24,426 nucleotides of DNA. Source: a virus. Within the stretch, counting starts at the first letter, position 1, and every line of letters begins with the position of its first letter. Below are positions 1 to 9,200 of this stretch, piece after piece. Both the position numbers and the translations under genes were made by a program. Where the stretch lies: positions 22,080-46,505 of IMG/VR virus record IMGVR_UViG_3300029309_000077, one strand, 5' to 3'. Under the pieces are notes generated by a model, which did no database searches, was not told the DNA's origin, and was given only the letters and a program-made list of their open reading frames with translations.

Positions 1-50
1 CACAGATTGAAGCCTTACAATCTGAAATTAACACACTCAAAGGAGAATAA
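1..50 (+). CDS. 3' end of an upstream gene (partial)
   Basis: One frame is open from the window edge to a TAA at 48-50 and encodes IEALQSEINTLKGE, a heptad-like, charged C-terminus of the kind seen at the end of coiled-coil tail or virion proteins. The Shine-Dalgarno of the next gene (AAGGAGA at about 40-46) lies inside these last codons, as at other junctions in this operon. Only about 15 codons are visible, so function cannot be assigned. A structural protein is likely from context. Confidence 0.5.
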   Translation, partial: QIEALQSEINTLKGE

Positions 51-51
51 A

Positions 52-405
52 ATGGCAATATCATACACATGGGATGTAAGTACCGTTGACACTTATCCGA
101 CAAAGGATTCTAAGTCCGATGTAGTGCACAATGTTCACTGGAGACTAACAGCTACTGATGACACTAATAAAGAAACTATTGATGGAGTAGAAGTAAATAT
201 CACATCGGATGTTTATGGAACTCAATCAGTAGACACTTCAGACTTATCAAGCTTCACAGCCTTTGCAGACTTAACAGCAAGTGATGTACAAGGTTGGGTT
301 GAAGCAGCTTTAGGAGCTGATGAAGTTACTGCAATGAAAGCTAGTCTTGATGCTAACATAGCTGAAAAAGTTACACCTACATCTGTCACTAAAACTATAG
401 GATAA
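52..405 (+). CDS. Small phage protein of unknown function, virion module
   Basis: 117 aa starting MAISYTWDV. The ATG at 52 is preferred over an in-frame TTG at 7 because AAGGAGA sits 5-6 nt upstream and the TTG would overlap the preceding gene by 44 nt. The protein is acidic and Thr/Asp/Ser-rich, with no cysteine and no membrane segment. The alternating Thr/Val/Asp pattern of the first 70 residues suggests a beta-rich fold; a helical Ala-rich stretch follows (about 75-105). It resembles a family of small uncharacterised proteins common in marine phage structural modules, which I recognise by pattern only. The spacing to the next gene is 4 nt. A minor virion or tail-associated protein is an inference from position. 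Confidence 0.75.
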   Translation: MAISYTWDVSTVDTYPTKDSKSDVVHNVHWRLTATDDTNKETIDGVEVNITSDVYGTQSVDTSDLSSFTAFADLTASDVQGWVEAALGADEVTAMKASLDANIAEKVTPTSVTKTIG

Positions 406-409
406 CAAT

Positions 410-652
410 ATGGAGTTTACTCCTGATATATTTTGGAATATAATAATCACTCTAGTATTAGCTCCAATATTATATAGTATCAGACAGAACACAACAGAAG
501 CTAAACGCTTAGACATCCTACTAAATAAAACTCGTGAGGAACTTGCGAGAGACTATGTTACTAAAAATGAATTAAGAGATGACATGGAAAATCTTATGAC
601 TAGACTCGAAAAACTTGATGAGAAGATAGATAAACTATTTGAACTAAGGTAA
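410..652 (+). CDS. Membrane-anchored coiled-coil protein, holin/spanin-like architecture
   Basis: 80 aa with one hydrophobic N-terminal segment (about residues 8-24, WNIIITLVLAPILYSI). A long charged helix follows with clear heptad character (about 27-80) ending in LEKLDEKIDKLFELR. A single TM plus a cytoplasmic or periplasmic coiled coil is the layout of inner-membrane spanins, some holins and other small phage membrane proteins, so the class cannot be fixed. A protein of similar layout (94 aa at 11058) lies on the other side of the ejection-protein block. It is packed between neighbours with gaps of 4 nt on each side, consistent with one late operon. Confidence 0.7.
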   Translation: MEFTPDIFWNIIITLVLAPILYSIRQNTTEAKRLDILLNKTREELARDYVTKNELRDDMENLMTRLEKLDEKIDKLFELR

Positions 653-656
653 TACA

Positions 657-2750
657 ATGGCAAAGAAAAAGAAGACTAGAAAAAAAACTAGAACTGCAAA
701 TCGTTTGGATTATACCAAAGGCGGTAGAGTAGGCTATCAAGTTGGTGGCAGAGGCGGTATGATGGGTGGTGAACCCGGTGCAGATTTTAGAGTTCCTCAA
801 AGTGATTTAGATAGGGCAGAAGAAGAAAGAGAAAAAGCTGCTGCAGAAGCTGCTAGAGCTGCTAACAAAGCTGCTGAAGATGCTCAACAAGCTGCTACTG
901 CTGCTGCCGAAGCTGCTACTGCCACATCAACAGTTCAGACTTCTGCAGATGTAGAGACTCGTAGACAAGAATTAGCTGACCAAGCTATGCAACCGGTTGA
1001 ACCTTTTAAACCTCAAACTATAGGAGAAGTTGTTGGTCAAGAGGCTATGGAAGCTGCAGTCCTAAAAGGTGAAGGAACTCAAATAGCTGAAGGAGATGTT
1101 ACAAAAGTTGCTGGTACTCTTATAGATACTCCAGAAAAACAATCAGTAAGTTTAATAGATGAAGCTCCACAAATAGCTGCACCAGAACAGATTCAAGCTC
1201 CAACTGTAGAGGCTGTTCAAGCTGGAGTAGCTGAAGTAGACGCTGCTACTGGTGAAGTTAGACCAGAGGCTTTGGTTGAAAGAACAGATGTCACTAGAGT
1301 TGAGCCTATTGAAGGTGCTGAAGTTGAAATTAAAGAAGGAGCCATAGCTGAAAGATTAGAAGCTCAAATGAGTCCTGAAGCTATTGCAGAAGCTGCAGAA
1401 GTAAGTGGACTAGATGTTAGAAGAGTTACTAGAGCTAAAGAAGAATTAAGAAACGCAGGTATAGATGATTTAACTATTTCTCAGTTAGGTAATGACCCTA
1501 AAGCTCTTGAAGAAGCTTTAATGGAACTAACTGATGAGGAAAGAGGTTTAGTAGCTGGATTACCTGAAGAAGCCTTAGTCAGTAACCAAATGGATACTTT
1601 ACTAAAAGGTATTGAAGAGGGAGAGATTCCTGCATGGGCTAGACCTGCTGTAGCTGCTGTAGAAGCAACATTAGCTGCTAGAGGATTGAGTGCTTCTAGT
1701 GTTGGTAGAGATGCTTTACTTAATACTATTATTCAATCTGCACTACCCATAGCTCAAAGTAATGCTACTGCTATTCAAAGGTCTATACAACAAGAAAGAG
1801 GCATAGAAGCTCAAGTAGCTATAGAAGATGCAAAATTTAGACAACAGACTGCCTTAACTAATGCTAATAATGTATTTAGATTAGACTTAGCTCAGTTTAG
1901 TGCAGACCAACAAACTAATTTAACAAACAGTAGATTTTTACAAACTGTAAGTATCACTGAGGCAAATAACGAACAACAAGCTACATTACAAAATGCTGCT
2001 TTATTATCTCAAGCTAATTTAGCAGAGGCTAATTTAGACCAACAAAGGTTAATTAAAAATGCTCAAGCTTTTATGCAAATGGATTTAGCTAATCTTAATA
2101 ATGAACAACAAGCGAGTATTATAAAAGCACAAAATGAACAACAAGCATTATTAAGTAATCAAGCTGCTGAAAATGCATCTAGACAATTTAATGCTAGAAA
2201 CGAAATACAAGTACAAGAATTTATGGCTAGTTTAGCTGCAGATATAGATAGAACTAATGCTGCAAACATGTTAGCTATGAAAGAATTTAATGCTAATGCT
2301 TTAAATGTAGCTGCATCTAGAGATGCTGATAGACAATTAGAGGTTGCTAAATACAATGCAATGACTCGTAATCAAATAGAACAATTTAACGCTGCAGTAG
2401 ATAATAATAGAGTAGAGTTTAATAAAAAGAATAGTTTACTTATAGAGCAGTCTAATGTTGAGTGGCAAAGAAAAATTAATACTGCTGAGACTGCTGCTAC
2501 TAATGCATCAGTTGAAATGGCAGCTAAGATGAATTTTGATTTAACTGCTCAAGCACAAGCTAGTTATTGGCAAGATATGAGAGACCAAGCTAGTTTTATA
2601 TTTGACCAACAATTAGCTGACCAAAGTATAGCTGCTAAATTAACTTCAGAGTTCTTAGCAGGACAATACAATGATAAAGAGGCTATGAATAAAGCACACG
2701 AGATTATGAAAAATATGATAAATAAATTAACAGAAATAGAGGTTACATAA
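657..2750 (+). CDS. Large helical internal virion protein candidate with 22/11-residue repeats
   Basis: 697 aa. The N-terminus is strongly basic (KKKKTRKKTR) followed by a Gly-rich motif (KGGRVGYQVGG, residues 21-31) like short linear motifs in other phage virion proteins. Residues 50-90 are a long Ala/Glu helix. Residues 395-559 are built from a 22-residue unit beginning (D/E/R)QQ, with one half unit of exactly 11 residues (EQQASIIKAQN). This periodicity favours a continuous helix or right-handed coiled coil. The protein is almost free of cysteine and aromatic residues. It lies directly upstream of the ejection block, and its stop overlaps the next start by one base (TAATG). A T7-like internal core or ejection protein is inferred from composition and position, not from a recognised domain. 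Confidence 0.75.
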   Translation: MAKKKKTRKKTRTANRLDYTKGGRVGYQVGGRGGMMGGEPGADFRVPQSDLDRAEEEREKAAAEAARAANKAAEDAQQAATAAAEAATATSTVQTSADVETRRQELADQAMQPVEPFKPQTIGEVVGQEAMEAAVLKGEGTQIAEGDVTKVAGTLIDTPEKQSVSLIDEAPQIAAPEQIQAPTVEAVQAGVAEVDAATGEVRPEALVERTDVTRVEPIEGAEVEIKEGAIAERLEAQMSPEAIAEAAEVSGLDVRRVTRAKEELRNAGIDDLTISQLGNDPKALEEALMELTDEERGLVAGLPEEALVSNQMDTLLKGIEEGEIPAWARPAVAAVEATLAARGLSASSVGRDALLNTIIQSALPIAQSNATAIQRSIQQERGIEAQVAIEDAKFRQQTALTNANNVFRLDLAQFSADQQTNLTNSRFLQTVSITEANNEQQATLQNAALLSQANLAEANLDQQRLIKNAQAFMQMDLANLNNEQQASIIKAQNEQQALLSNQAAENASRQFNARNEIQVQEFMASLAADIDRTNAANMLAMKEFNANALNVAASRDADRQLEVAKYNAMTRNQIEQFNAAVDNNRVEFNKKNSLLIEQSNVEWQRKINTAETAATNASVEMAAKMNFDLTAQAQASYWQDMRDQASFIFDQQLADQSIAAKLTSEFLAGQYNDKEAMNKAHEIMKNMINKLTEIEVT
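1839..2333 (+). repeat. Protein-level 22-residue repeat array (7.5 units)
   Basis: Within the 697-aa protein, residues 395-559 divide into units of 22, 22, 22, 22, 11, 22, 22 and 22 residues. The unit starts are RQQ, DQQ, EQQ, DQQ, EQQ (the 11-residue half unit), EQQ, EIQ and MLA. Ala, Asn and Leu recur at fixed positions. The DNA copies have diverged, so this is an old repeat kept at protein level. Confidence 0.7.
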
Positions 2751-3670
2751 TGTTTTCTAGTTTATTTAAAGGAGTAGGTAAAGCTGTAAAAGGTGTTGTA
2801 AAAGGTGTTAAAAAAGTTGTTAAGAAAACAGCAGACTTCACCAAGAAAGCTTTGAAGAATAAATATGTAAGAGCAGGTCTTTTGATAACTGCTGCGGTGA
2901 TGTTACCGGGAGCTATAGCACTAGCTGCACCTGCTTTATCCTCTGTAGCTGTAGGTGCTATTACAGGTGCTGTAGTTGGTGCTGGTGGCGGTATAATAGC
3001 AGGTAAAAAACCTAAAGAATGGTTAGCTTCTGGAGCTATAGGTGCTGCTACAGGTGCTGCTTTTGCTAAGATTGGTCAAAGTATTAAAGCTGCTCAAGCT
3101 AATAAAGCACTACAAGTTCAAGCAGATGCTGCAGATGCTGCAGGAGCTTTTGATGATTTTGGCGGTGGTGAAATTCTTACAGATTCTCAGTTTACTGAGC
3201 AAGTATCAATAGCCCAAGATGTTATTAACAAATCCACTGAGCAAGTATCAATAGCTAAAGATGTTATTGATAAATCAACAGCTAACTTAGCTAAGGTAAC
3301 ATCAGGTGCTGAAAATACTAATAATCCTTTTGACTGGAAAGCTACTGCTACAGAGGCTGGTATTAATGCAGGAGTGCAAACAGGAGTTGGAGTTCTTCAA
3401 CAACAGTTATCTGATGCTACTAAATCCACTCCAGTAACTTCTGGAAGTAGAGGAGTACAAAATATGTTTGATAGTTACCGTAGAGGAGTTGCTCAACTTA
3501 CCGGTAACTACTTAGCTTCTGGAATGTCTTCTGGAAGTAACACTGCTCAGATTTATGGAGACTTAGTAAATAGTTTAGCTTATGGAAACGGAACAGCAGA
3601 CTACGGACAAATGGCAGGAGTAAGTTTACTTAATGGTGTTGAAGTTCCGGGTCTACAATATACGGTGTAA
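2750..3670 (+). CDS. Internal virion/ejection protein candidate with cationic N-terminal helix and glycine zipper
   Basis: 306 aa. Residues 1-40 are a Lys-rich, Val/Gly-spaced amphipathic segment (GVGKAVKGVVKGVKKVVKK). A hydrophobic segment follows (about 43-72). Then comes a Gly/Ala-rich region with small-xxx-small spacing (about 68-112), typical of membrane-inserting glycine zippers. Residues 149-176 hold a tandem 14-residue duplication (TEQVSIAQDVINKS, then a near copy). The C-terminal third is Ser/Gly-rich and hydrophilic. The start overlaps the previous stop by one base. By position and membrane-active character it may correspond to a small ejection protein such as T7 gp14. No direct similarity can be shown by eye. 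Confidence 0.7.
   Translation: MFSSLFKGVGKAVKGVVKGVKKVVKKTADFTKKALKNKYVRAGLLITAAVMLPGAIALAAPALSSVAVGAITGAVVGAGGGIIAGKKPKEWLASGAIGAATGAAFAKIGQSIKAAQANKALQVQADAADAAGAFDDFGGGEILTDSQFTEQVSIAQDVINKSTEQVSIAKDVIDKSTANLAKVTSGAENTNNPFDWKATATEAGINAGVQTGVGVLQQQLSDATKSTPVTSGSRGVQNMFDSYRRGVAQLTGNYLASGMSSGSNTAQIYGDLVNSLAYGNGTADYGQMAGVSLLNGVEVPGLQYTV
3194..3277 (+). repeat. 42-nt in-frame tandem duplication
   Basis: Two adjacent 42-nt copies (3194-3235 and 3236-3277) start ACTGAGCAAGTATCAATAGC and differ at only a few bases. They encode the 14-residue repeats TEQVSIAQDVINKS and TEQVSIAKDVIDKS inside the 306-aa protein. The high identity suggests a recent slippage or duplication. Confidence 0.85.
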
Positions 3671-3673
3671 TAA

Positions 3674-4435
3674 ATGTCAAAGAGAATAAAGCCTATAGTA
3701 AGTTCATCTCCTAGTGGTGCTGCACTACAATTAGTAGATGAATTAGAAAATAAAAATATAACGCTTGAAGAATTTTTAGGAGATTCTTTAGGTAAAACTT
3801 TAGATGAGGAGCCAGTTCCTTTAGTTAATGAAGCTGACCCTATTAATGAAGCTGATAACTACGATGCTATAGCTAAACATCTAACAGAAACTCAAAAGAT
3901 TCCGGGAGCTTCTTTAGTAAGAAGTCCTGATAAACCTAGACCTTTTGAAAGACCTCCTAAATATGTAAACCCTAACGATGCTAAGGATGCTTTGTTTGCA
4001 ACTATGTCAGAACCAGAGGTGGCTAAGTCTATTGTTGACTTATTAGGCATGGGAGTACCTGCAGTAGAGATTGGTAGTTTAATGACTTTCAAAGGCTTTT
4101 TAGATGGTGCTTATAATCCTAATGTTGCTTTACTTATAGCAGAACCTGCAACATTTTTTGTGATGGCTTTAGGAAACAAAGCAAACATAGAATATAAAAT
4201 AGAACAAGATGACTCTGATTTAGAAGAGGGTGATGATTTAGACAAAATGTTCTTTGATGAAGTAAATAGAAATGGTGGTATAGAAAAACTTCAAAGTATG
4301 ATAGCTAAAAAAGAAGTTAGTGAAAAACCAATACCACAAGAAATCTTAAAAGAGGTTGAAGAAAGAGTAGAGCCTTCTAGTTTGTTAGCTAGACAAGAAC
4401 AACCAAACCCTGATAGTTTATTAAGTAGAGGATAA
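3674..4435 (+). CDS. Virion-module protein of unknown function
   Basis: 253 aa, starting 3 nt after the preceding stop. The N-terminal 95 residues are polar and Pro/Glu-rich, probably extended. Residues about 100-175 form the most hydrophobic, compact-looking part (AKDALFATM through FFVMALGNKANI), with alternating Leu/Val/Ala and conserved-looking Gly/Pro turns. Residues 175-253 are very acidic and then charged-helical, ending LLARQEQPNPDSLLSRG. There is no signal peptide and no convincing TM helix. Lying between two ejection-type genes, it is probably a structural or assembly protein. I do not recognise the family. Confidence 0.7.
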   Translation: MSKRIKPIVSSSPSGAALQLVDELENKNITLEEFLGDSLGKTLDEEPVPLVNEADPINEADNYDAIAKHLTETQKIPGASLVRSPDKPRPFERPPKYVNPNDAKDALFATMSEPEVAKSIVDLLGMGVPAVEIGSLMTFKGFLDGAYNPNVALLIAEPATFFVMALGNKANIEYKIEQDDSDLEEGDDLDKMFFDEVNRNGGIEKLQSMIAKKEVSEKPIPQEILKEVEERVEPSSLLARQEQPNPDSLLSRG

Positions 4436-4436
4436 T

Positions 4437-6254
4437 ATGGCAAAGAAAATGGATTTCGGTACAAGCCTTCTTGATTATAAAGGAAGTGTTTTTGGCAGTG
4501 ATTTAAAACAACAAGATAGGGATAAATTTGTTGGTTTTACAAATCAGTTTTTAGATAAATTTATGGGTGACTTTTTAATAAATATTCCTGCTACTCAAAA
4601 GAAAGATTACATAACAGCTAATCTTAATAATGAAAAATTTAACAATAACATGTATGAGGCTAATCAGGAACTAAAATTAAGAAATGTAAATCAAAGACAA
4701 AAAGAAATAGACCTTATTAATTCTGCTGAAAATAGAGCAGAAGGTGTTGAAAAAATAGTATTAAATAATTTTTACAATACTGACATAGGGCAAAAGTTTA
4801 AAGATTTAGGAGGCATTGAAGCTTTCGAAAAAAATCCAGTAGCTAAAAATAAAGCTATTGTAGAAGCTTTTCAAAACTTTGTTAACTCTGAAGTTGAAAG
4901 ATTAACTCCTTTTTATGACAAGCTTATTGATGAAAATGTTATATCTGACATTCCTCTTAATATATCTAGATTAAGTAATGATAGAAGAAATGCTGTTTTT
5001 GCTTCTGTATACGACAAGGCAGATTTATCTTTTGGATTAGAAGGTTTAATTAATTCATCTACAAGGACTAATGCAGGTACTGTAGGTAAATACGAATATT
5101 TAGTATACAAAGCTGAAGAAGAGTTTAATAAATATATTAACAGTGTTAATGAAGTAACAAACTTTGAAACTCTTAAAAACATTGACGAGTTTAAAGAATC
5201 TTTATTAGATACTCCATATGTTCCTGATATAAATAGATATAGTCCTTTTAGAAAAGAGATAGTTAGACGAGAAGCTGATAATAAACTTAGTGATGCTCAA
5301 GAGGCTGTCTTTACTGTTCAACCAAACTTACAATTAATTAAATTATCAAAAGATGACAAAAATGTTTCTCCGAGTTTGTTAAGTCAGTCTGAATTACAAA
5401 CACTAAGAGATGACGGTAAGTTTGAAACAGAACTTTTTAACGTAGTAGAGGGTTATAATGTTGGTTATTTTTCAGGAAAAATTAAACCTACAGGAGAGTT
5501 TCGTGAAAAATATTATGCTGAAATACCCGGACTTGAACAACGTAGTATAGATGAGCCACAAGAAAGAGGCGAAGGCTATGTTGTTAGAAAGAAAATATCA
5601 GACAATCAAGGTAATGTTAGTTTTCAAGGAGAAAACATATCTATAGAAAGTGCTTTTGCAAATGATGTACCTATCATAGCAGAGTTTTATAGGCAAAGAG
5701 ATATAGACCCTAGAACTAATAGAGCTGTTAATGAAGATGTACCTTTCTACTATGAAAAGATTGCTGCTGACCATTTAATTAAATCAGGAAACATTTATAT
5801 TAAAGATAATCTTTTATACTATGACAGACCTATGGATGCTTTAGATTTATCAAATGTAAAAGACTTTTCATCAGGTGTTAATGAGTCAGATTATATTAAG
5901 TCTTCTATAGGTAAAGCTAAAAATAAAAGCAATGATGTTTTATCTAGTAATGAGTTTTTAAACTCTAGTATTGAATTTAAGAAAGATAGTTTAAAAAAAC
6001 AAGTTGGTTTTGAAGATAAAATTACAGAACTAGATAATCTAGAAACTCCACAAGAAATAAGTAGAGAGTTTTTAATTAATTTATCTATGCCTCCACAAGA
6101 ACTAAAAAATAAAATAGTTACTTACGGTAACATGGATTACATGGCTGGTGACCTTAGTGATGAAGATAGAGACATGTTGTATGATTCTTATATAAATCAA
6201 TTTAATCAAGGTCGTGATGATATGTTCTTAAAAACTATTATGTTTAGAAGATAA
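4437..6254 (+). CDS. Internal virion protein candidate (gp15-like position)
   Basis: 605 aa, hydrophilic and rich in Asn, Lys, Asp and Glu, with no TM segment or cysteine motif. The N-terminal 120 residues are strongly helical and charged (NQRQKEIDLINSAENRAEGVEK). The middle and C-terminal parts look mixed alpha/beta. Its size and position, immediately before the giant lysozyme-bearing protein, match T7 gp15, which precedes gp16 and forms part of the ejected DNA-translocation tube. That match is by gene order only. Gaps of 1 nt before and 2 nt after indicate co-translation. Confidence 0.65.
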   Translation: MAKKMDFGTSLLDYKGSVFGSDLKQQDRDKFVGFTNQFLDKFMGDFLINIPATQKKDYITANLNNEKFNNNMYEANQELKLRNVNQRQKEIDLINSAENRAEGVEKIVLNNFYNTDIGQKFKDLGGIEAFEKNPVAKNKAIVEAFQNFVNSEVERLTPFYDKLIDENVISDIPLNISRLSNDRRNAVFASVYDKADLSFGLEGLINSSTRTNAGTVGKYEYLVYKAEEEFNKYINSVNEVTNFETLKNIDEFKESLLDTPYVPDINRYSPFRKEIVRREADNKLSDAQEAVFTVQPNLQLIKLSKDDKNVSPSLLSQSELQTLRDDGKFETELFNVVEGYNVGYFSGKIKPTGEFREKYYAEIPGLEQRSIDEPQERGEGYVVRKKISDNQGNVSFQGENISIESAFANDVPIIAEFYRQRDIDPRTNRAVNEDVPFYYEKIAADHLIKSGNIYIKDNLLYYDRPMDALDLSNVKDFSSGVNESDYIKSSIGKAKNKSNDVLSSNEFLNSSIEFKKDSLKKQVGFEDKITELDNLETPQEISREFLINLSMPPQELKNKIVTYGNMDYMAGDLSDEDRDMLYDSYINQFNQGRDDMFLKTIMFRR

Positions 6255-6256
6255 AT

Positions 6257-9200
6257 ATGACAGACTATACAGTACCTAATTTTACTTTCCAATCTACAGA
6301 AGAAAAGCCTGAGACTCCTCAGACTTTTAGATACTCTGTACCTACATTAGACATACCTATAACTAAAACTAAAGAGCCTAAACAAGCTTTCCAAAGTGTC
6401 TATGACTTTGAAAATGACCCTGACGTATTAAAAGATTGGGATATTGTAGCCAATGCTTTAAATAAAAAAGGTGATGAAATAGCTGAAACTCTTAGAGACA
6501 CTGAGTTTAATGTAGCACAATCTATGTATAGAGCATATCAAACAAATACAATTAATCAACAAGAAATAGATGCTTACAATAGATTACAAAAGAAATTTAC
6601 TAACACTGACCTATCAGGCTGGAATGAATATGCAGAACTAGTAAAAGATGCAGGTATTGATATAGCTTCTGACCCTTTTACTATAGTAGCACTTTTAGCA
6701 GCTCCTTTTACTGGAGGTACTTCTTTAGTAGCTAAACAGGCAGCTAGTAAAATAATATTAGAAGGTGCTAAAAGATATTCTTTTTCTCAGGCAGGTAAAG
6801 CTGCAGCAAGACCTGCAATATTTACAGCAGCAGAAGGTGCTACATGGGCAGGATTGCATAATTATTATAATCAAGATATAGATTTAGACTTAGGTAATAG
6901 AGAAGGAATAGATTGGAATGAAGTTAAAAATAATACTTTAATTGGTGGAGGTATAGGTGGAGTTTTTGGTTTAGGTGCTGGACTTTATAGTGGCACTAAA
7001 TATTTTAATAGAGCTTTTAGATATCACAACGAAGATAAAATTATTAAACAAACTGACGGTCTTTCTAGAAAAGAACTATTAGAAGCTGATGAGCTTACTA
7101 ATACAATTAAAGATAATCCATACGAAGGACTGGATGCTTCTAAACAATGGATAGATGCTGTTATATCTAAATTACCGTTTTTTGGTAAAGCCACAAGTGA
7201 GTTTCAAACTTTATCTAAATCATCAGAAACTTTAAAGAATTTTTTATTGGCTTTACGTTACGATGCTACTAGAACTACACTAGGTAAAAACAAATCTACT
7301 GACTCTATGAGTCTTTCATACTTTGAAGAACTTGATAAGTACATGGGTCAATATAAAGGCATTGGTATAGACAGAATTTTTAATAATTTAGGGTTCAAAG
7401 GTTTTAGTAGAAAAATAACAGCACAAGATAATGCAGGATTACTTCATTTAATGCAAACAGGCGGTCAAGCTAAAACATTTACTTATAGAAATAAAACATA
7501 CACTATATCTGATGACATTAAAAAAGCTTATTTTGGCGATAAAGATAAAGGTATAAAAGGAGTTCAAGGTTTATTAGATGATATGTTTGATGAAGGTAGT
7601 AAGTTAAGTGTATTTGAAAAGTTTGGTAAAGTTAAAAATTATTTTCCAAGATTATTTAAACATGGTTCATTAGAACAAAATAGGGAAGCTTTTAAAGACT
7701 TATTAATTAAATATGGCTACGCTAATCCAGATAACAAAATAAATGAAAAAAAATACTTAACTAAATATATAAATGCTGCAGGTGAAGAAGAAATGGGTAT
7801 TCCTGCAAATACATTAGGTAAAGATGAAGATGTATTTGGTAAAGGTACAGATTTTATTGCAGAAGCTAAAAAAAGATTATCTAATGATGCAACAGATGAT
7901 GATATTTTAAAAAAAGCACAAGAGTTAAAAGCTAACAGAATTATAGACAATATGCTTGACCTTAAATATTCACAATATAAAGTTGGTAGTATTCCAAATA
8001 TAGGTGGTGGTAAACCTTTTTTACAGCATAGAATATTTAATAATATCCCTGACACAGAACTAACTGCTATAGATGTAATTAATAACGATGTTATGGAAGT
8101 ATTAAATGATTACATATTAAATATGTCTCAAGTTTTAGCTCGTAAAAAATCGTTTGGAGTTAAAACTATAGAAGAGTTTCAAAAAAAATGGTTAAATCCT
8201 ATTGATGATGAGTTAAGTAGTTTAGGTGCTGCTAGAGGCGAAATAGATTCAAGTTTACAAGGTATAGAAAATTTATTTAGAGAAATAACTGGACTGTCTG
8301 AAGTTTACGGTGCAGATTTAGGTCAAAGAGGAATTATAGGTTCTTTTAAAAGAGGAGGTTCTGAAACTTTAAGATTAGTGCAACAAATGGCTCATTTAGG
8401 ATTTGCAACTTTATCTAGTATTACAGAGCCTTTAATATTATTTAGTAGAATAAATATGAAAAATTATCCTGAAGCTACTAAAAATATTTTAACAGGCATA
8501 GCTAAAGAAGTTACAAAAAACTTTGACCAATTAACAAAAATAGGAACTTCTTATATCCCAAAGAATACTCCCATTATAGGTAAATTTGGTGGTAAAAAAT
8601 CTTTTAAAGATGTAGATGATGAATACTGGAAAGAACTTTATCAAGGTAATTTAGCTATAGAAGATTCAATTTTAAATGGAGTTGATAGATTAGCTAGTGC
8701 TGATAGGTTAAGAAATAAATTTTTAAGAGGTGTGCAAAACACTTTCTTTAAAATGAATTTACTAACACAATGGACTCGTGCTGTTCAGGGTGCTGCTTTT
8801 ACTTCTGGTAAAATGTTAATTAGAGAAAATGCTAGAAAACTTTATGACGATGCAGTAGGTGTAAAAAAATTATCTACAGGTAGTTTTAGAAATCTAGGCA
8901 TGAATCAAAAAGAATATTTAGAAAGACAATTATTAGAACTAGGTATACAACCTAAAGATGCTATGAATTGGTATCGCAGTTCTTTAAACGATATATCTTT
9001 ATTTGACCAAAGTAAAGCTACAAAATCACCTTATTATAAAAATGTTTTACAAGGTGCTAAAAGATTTACTACAGAAATTATTTTAAATCCTAGTAAAGCT
9101 CAGGCTAATAGGTCTTTATGGTTAAATAATGGTACAGGCAAAATTTTATTTCAATTCGCAGGATATCCAACAGTGTTTAACAATACAATAATGAAAAGAA

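Noticed and set aside
7717-8055. 112-codon antisense frame inside the ejection protein gene
   Set aside because: Opposite strand to a well supported gene, no ribosome site, and composition typical of an antisense shadow of AT-rich coding DNA.
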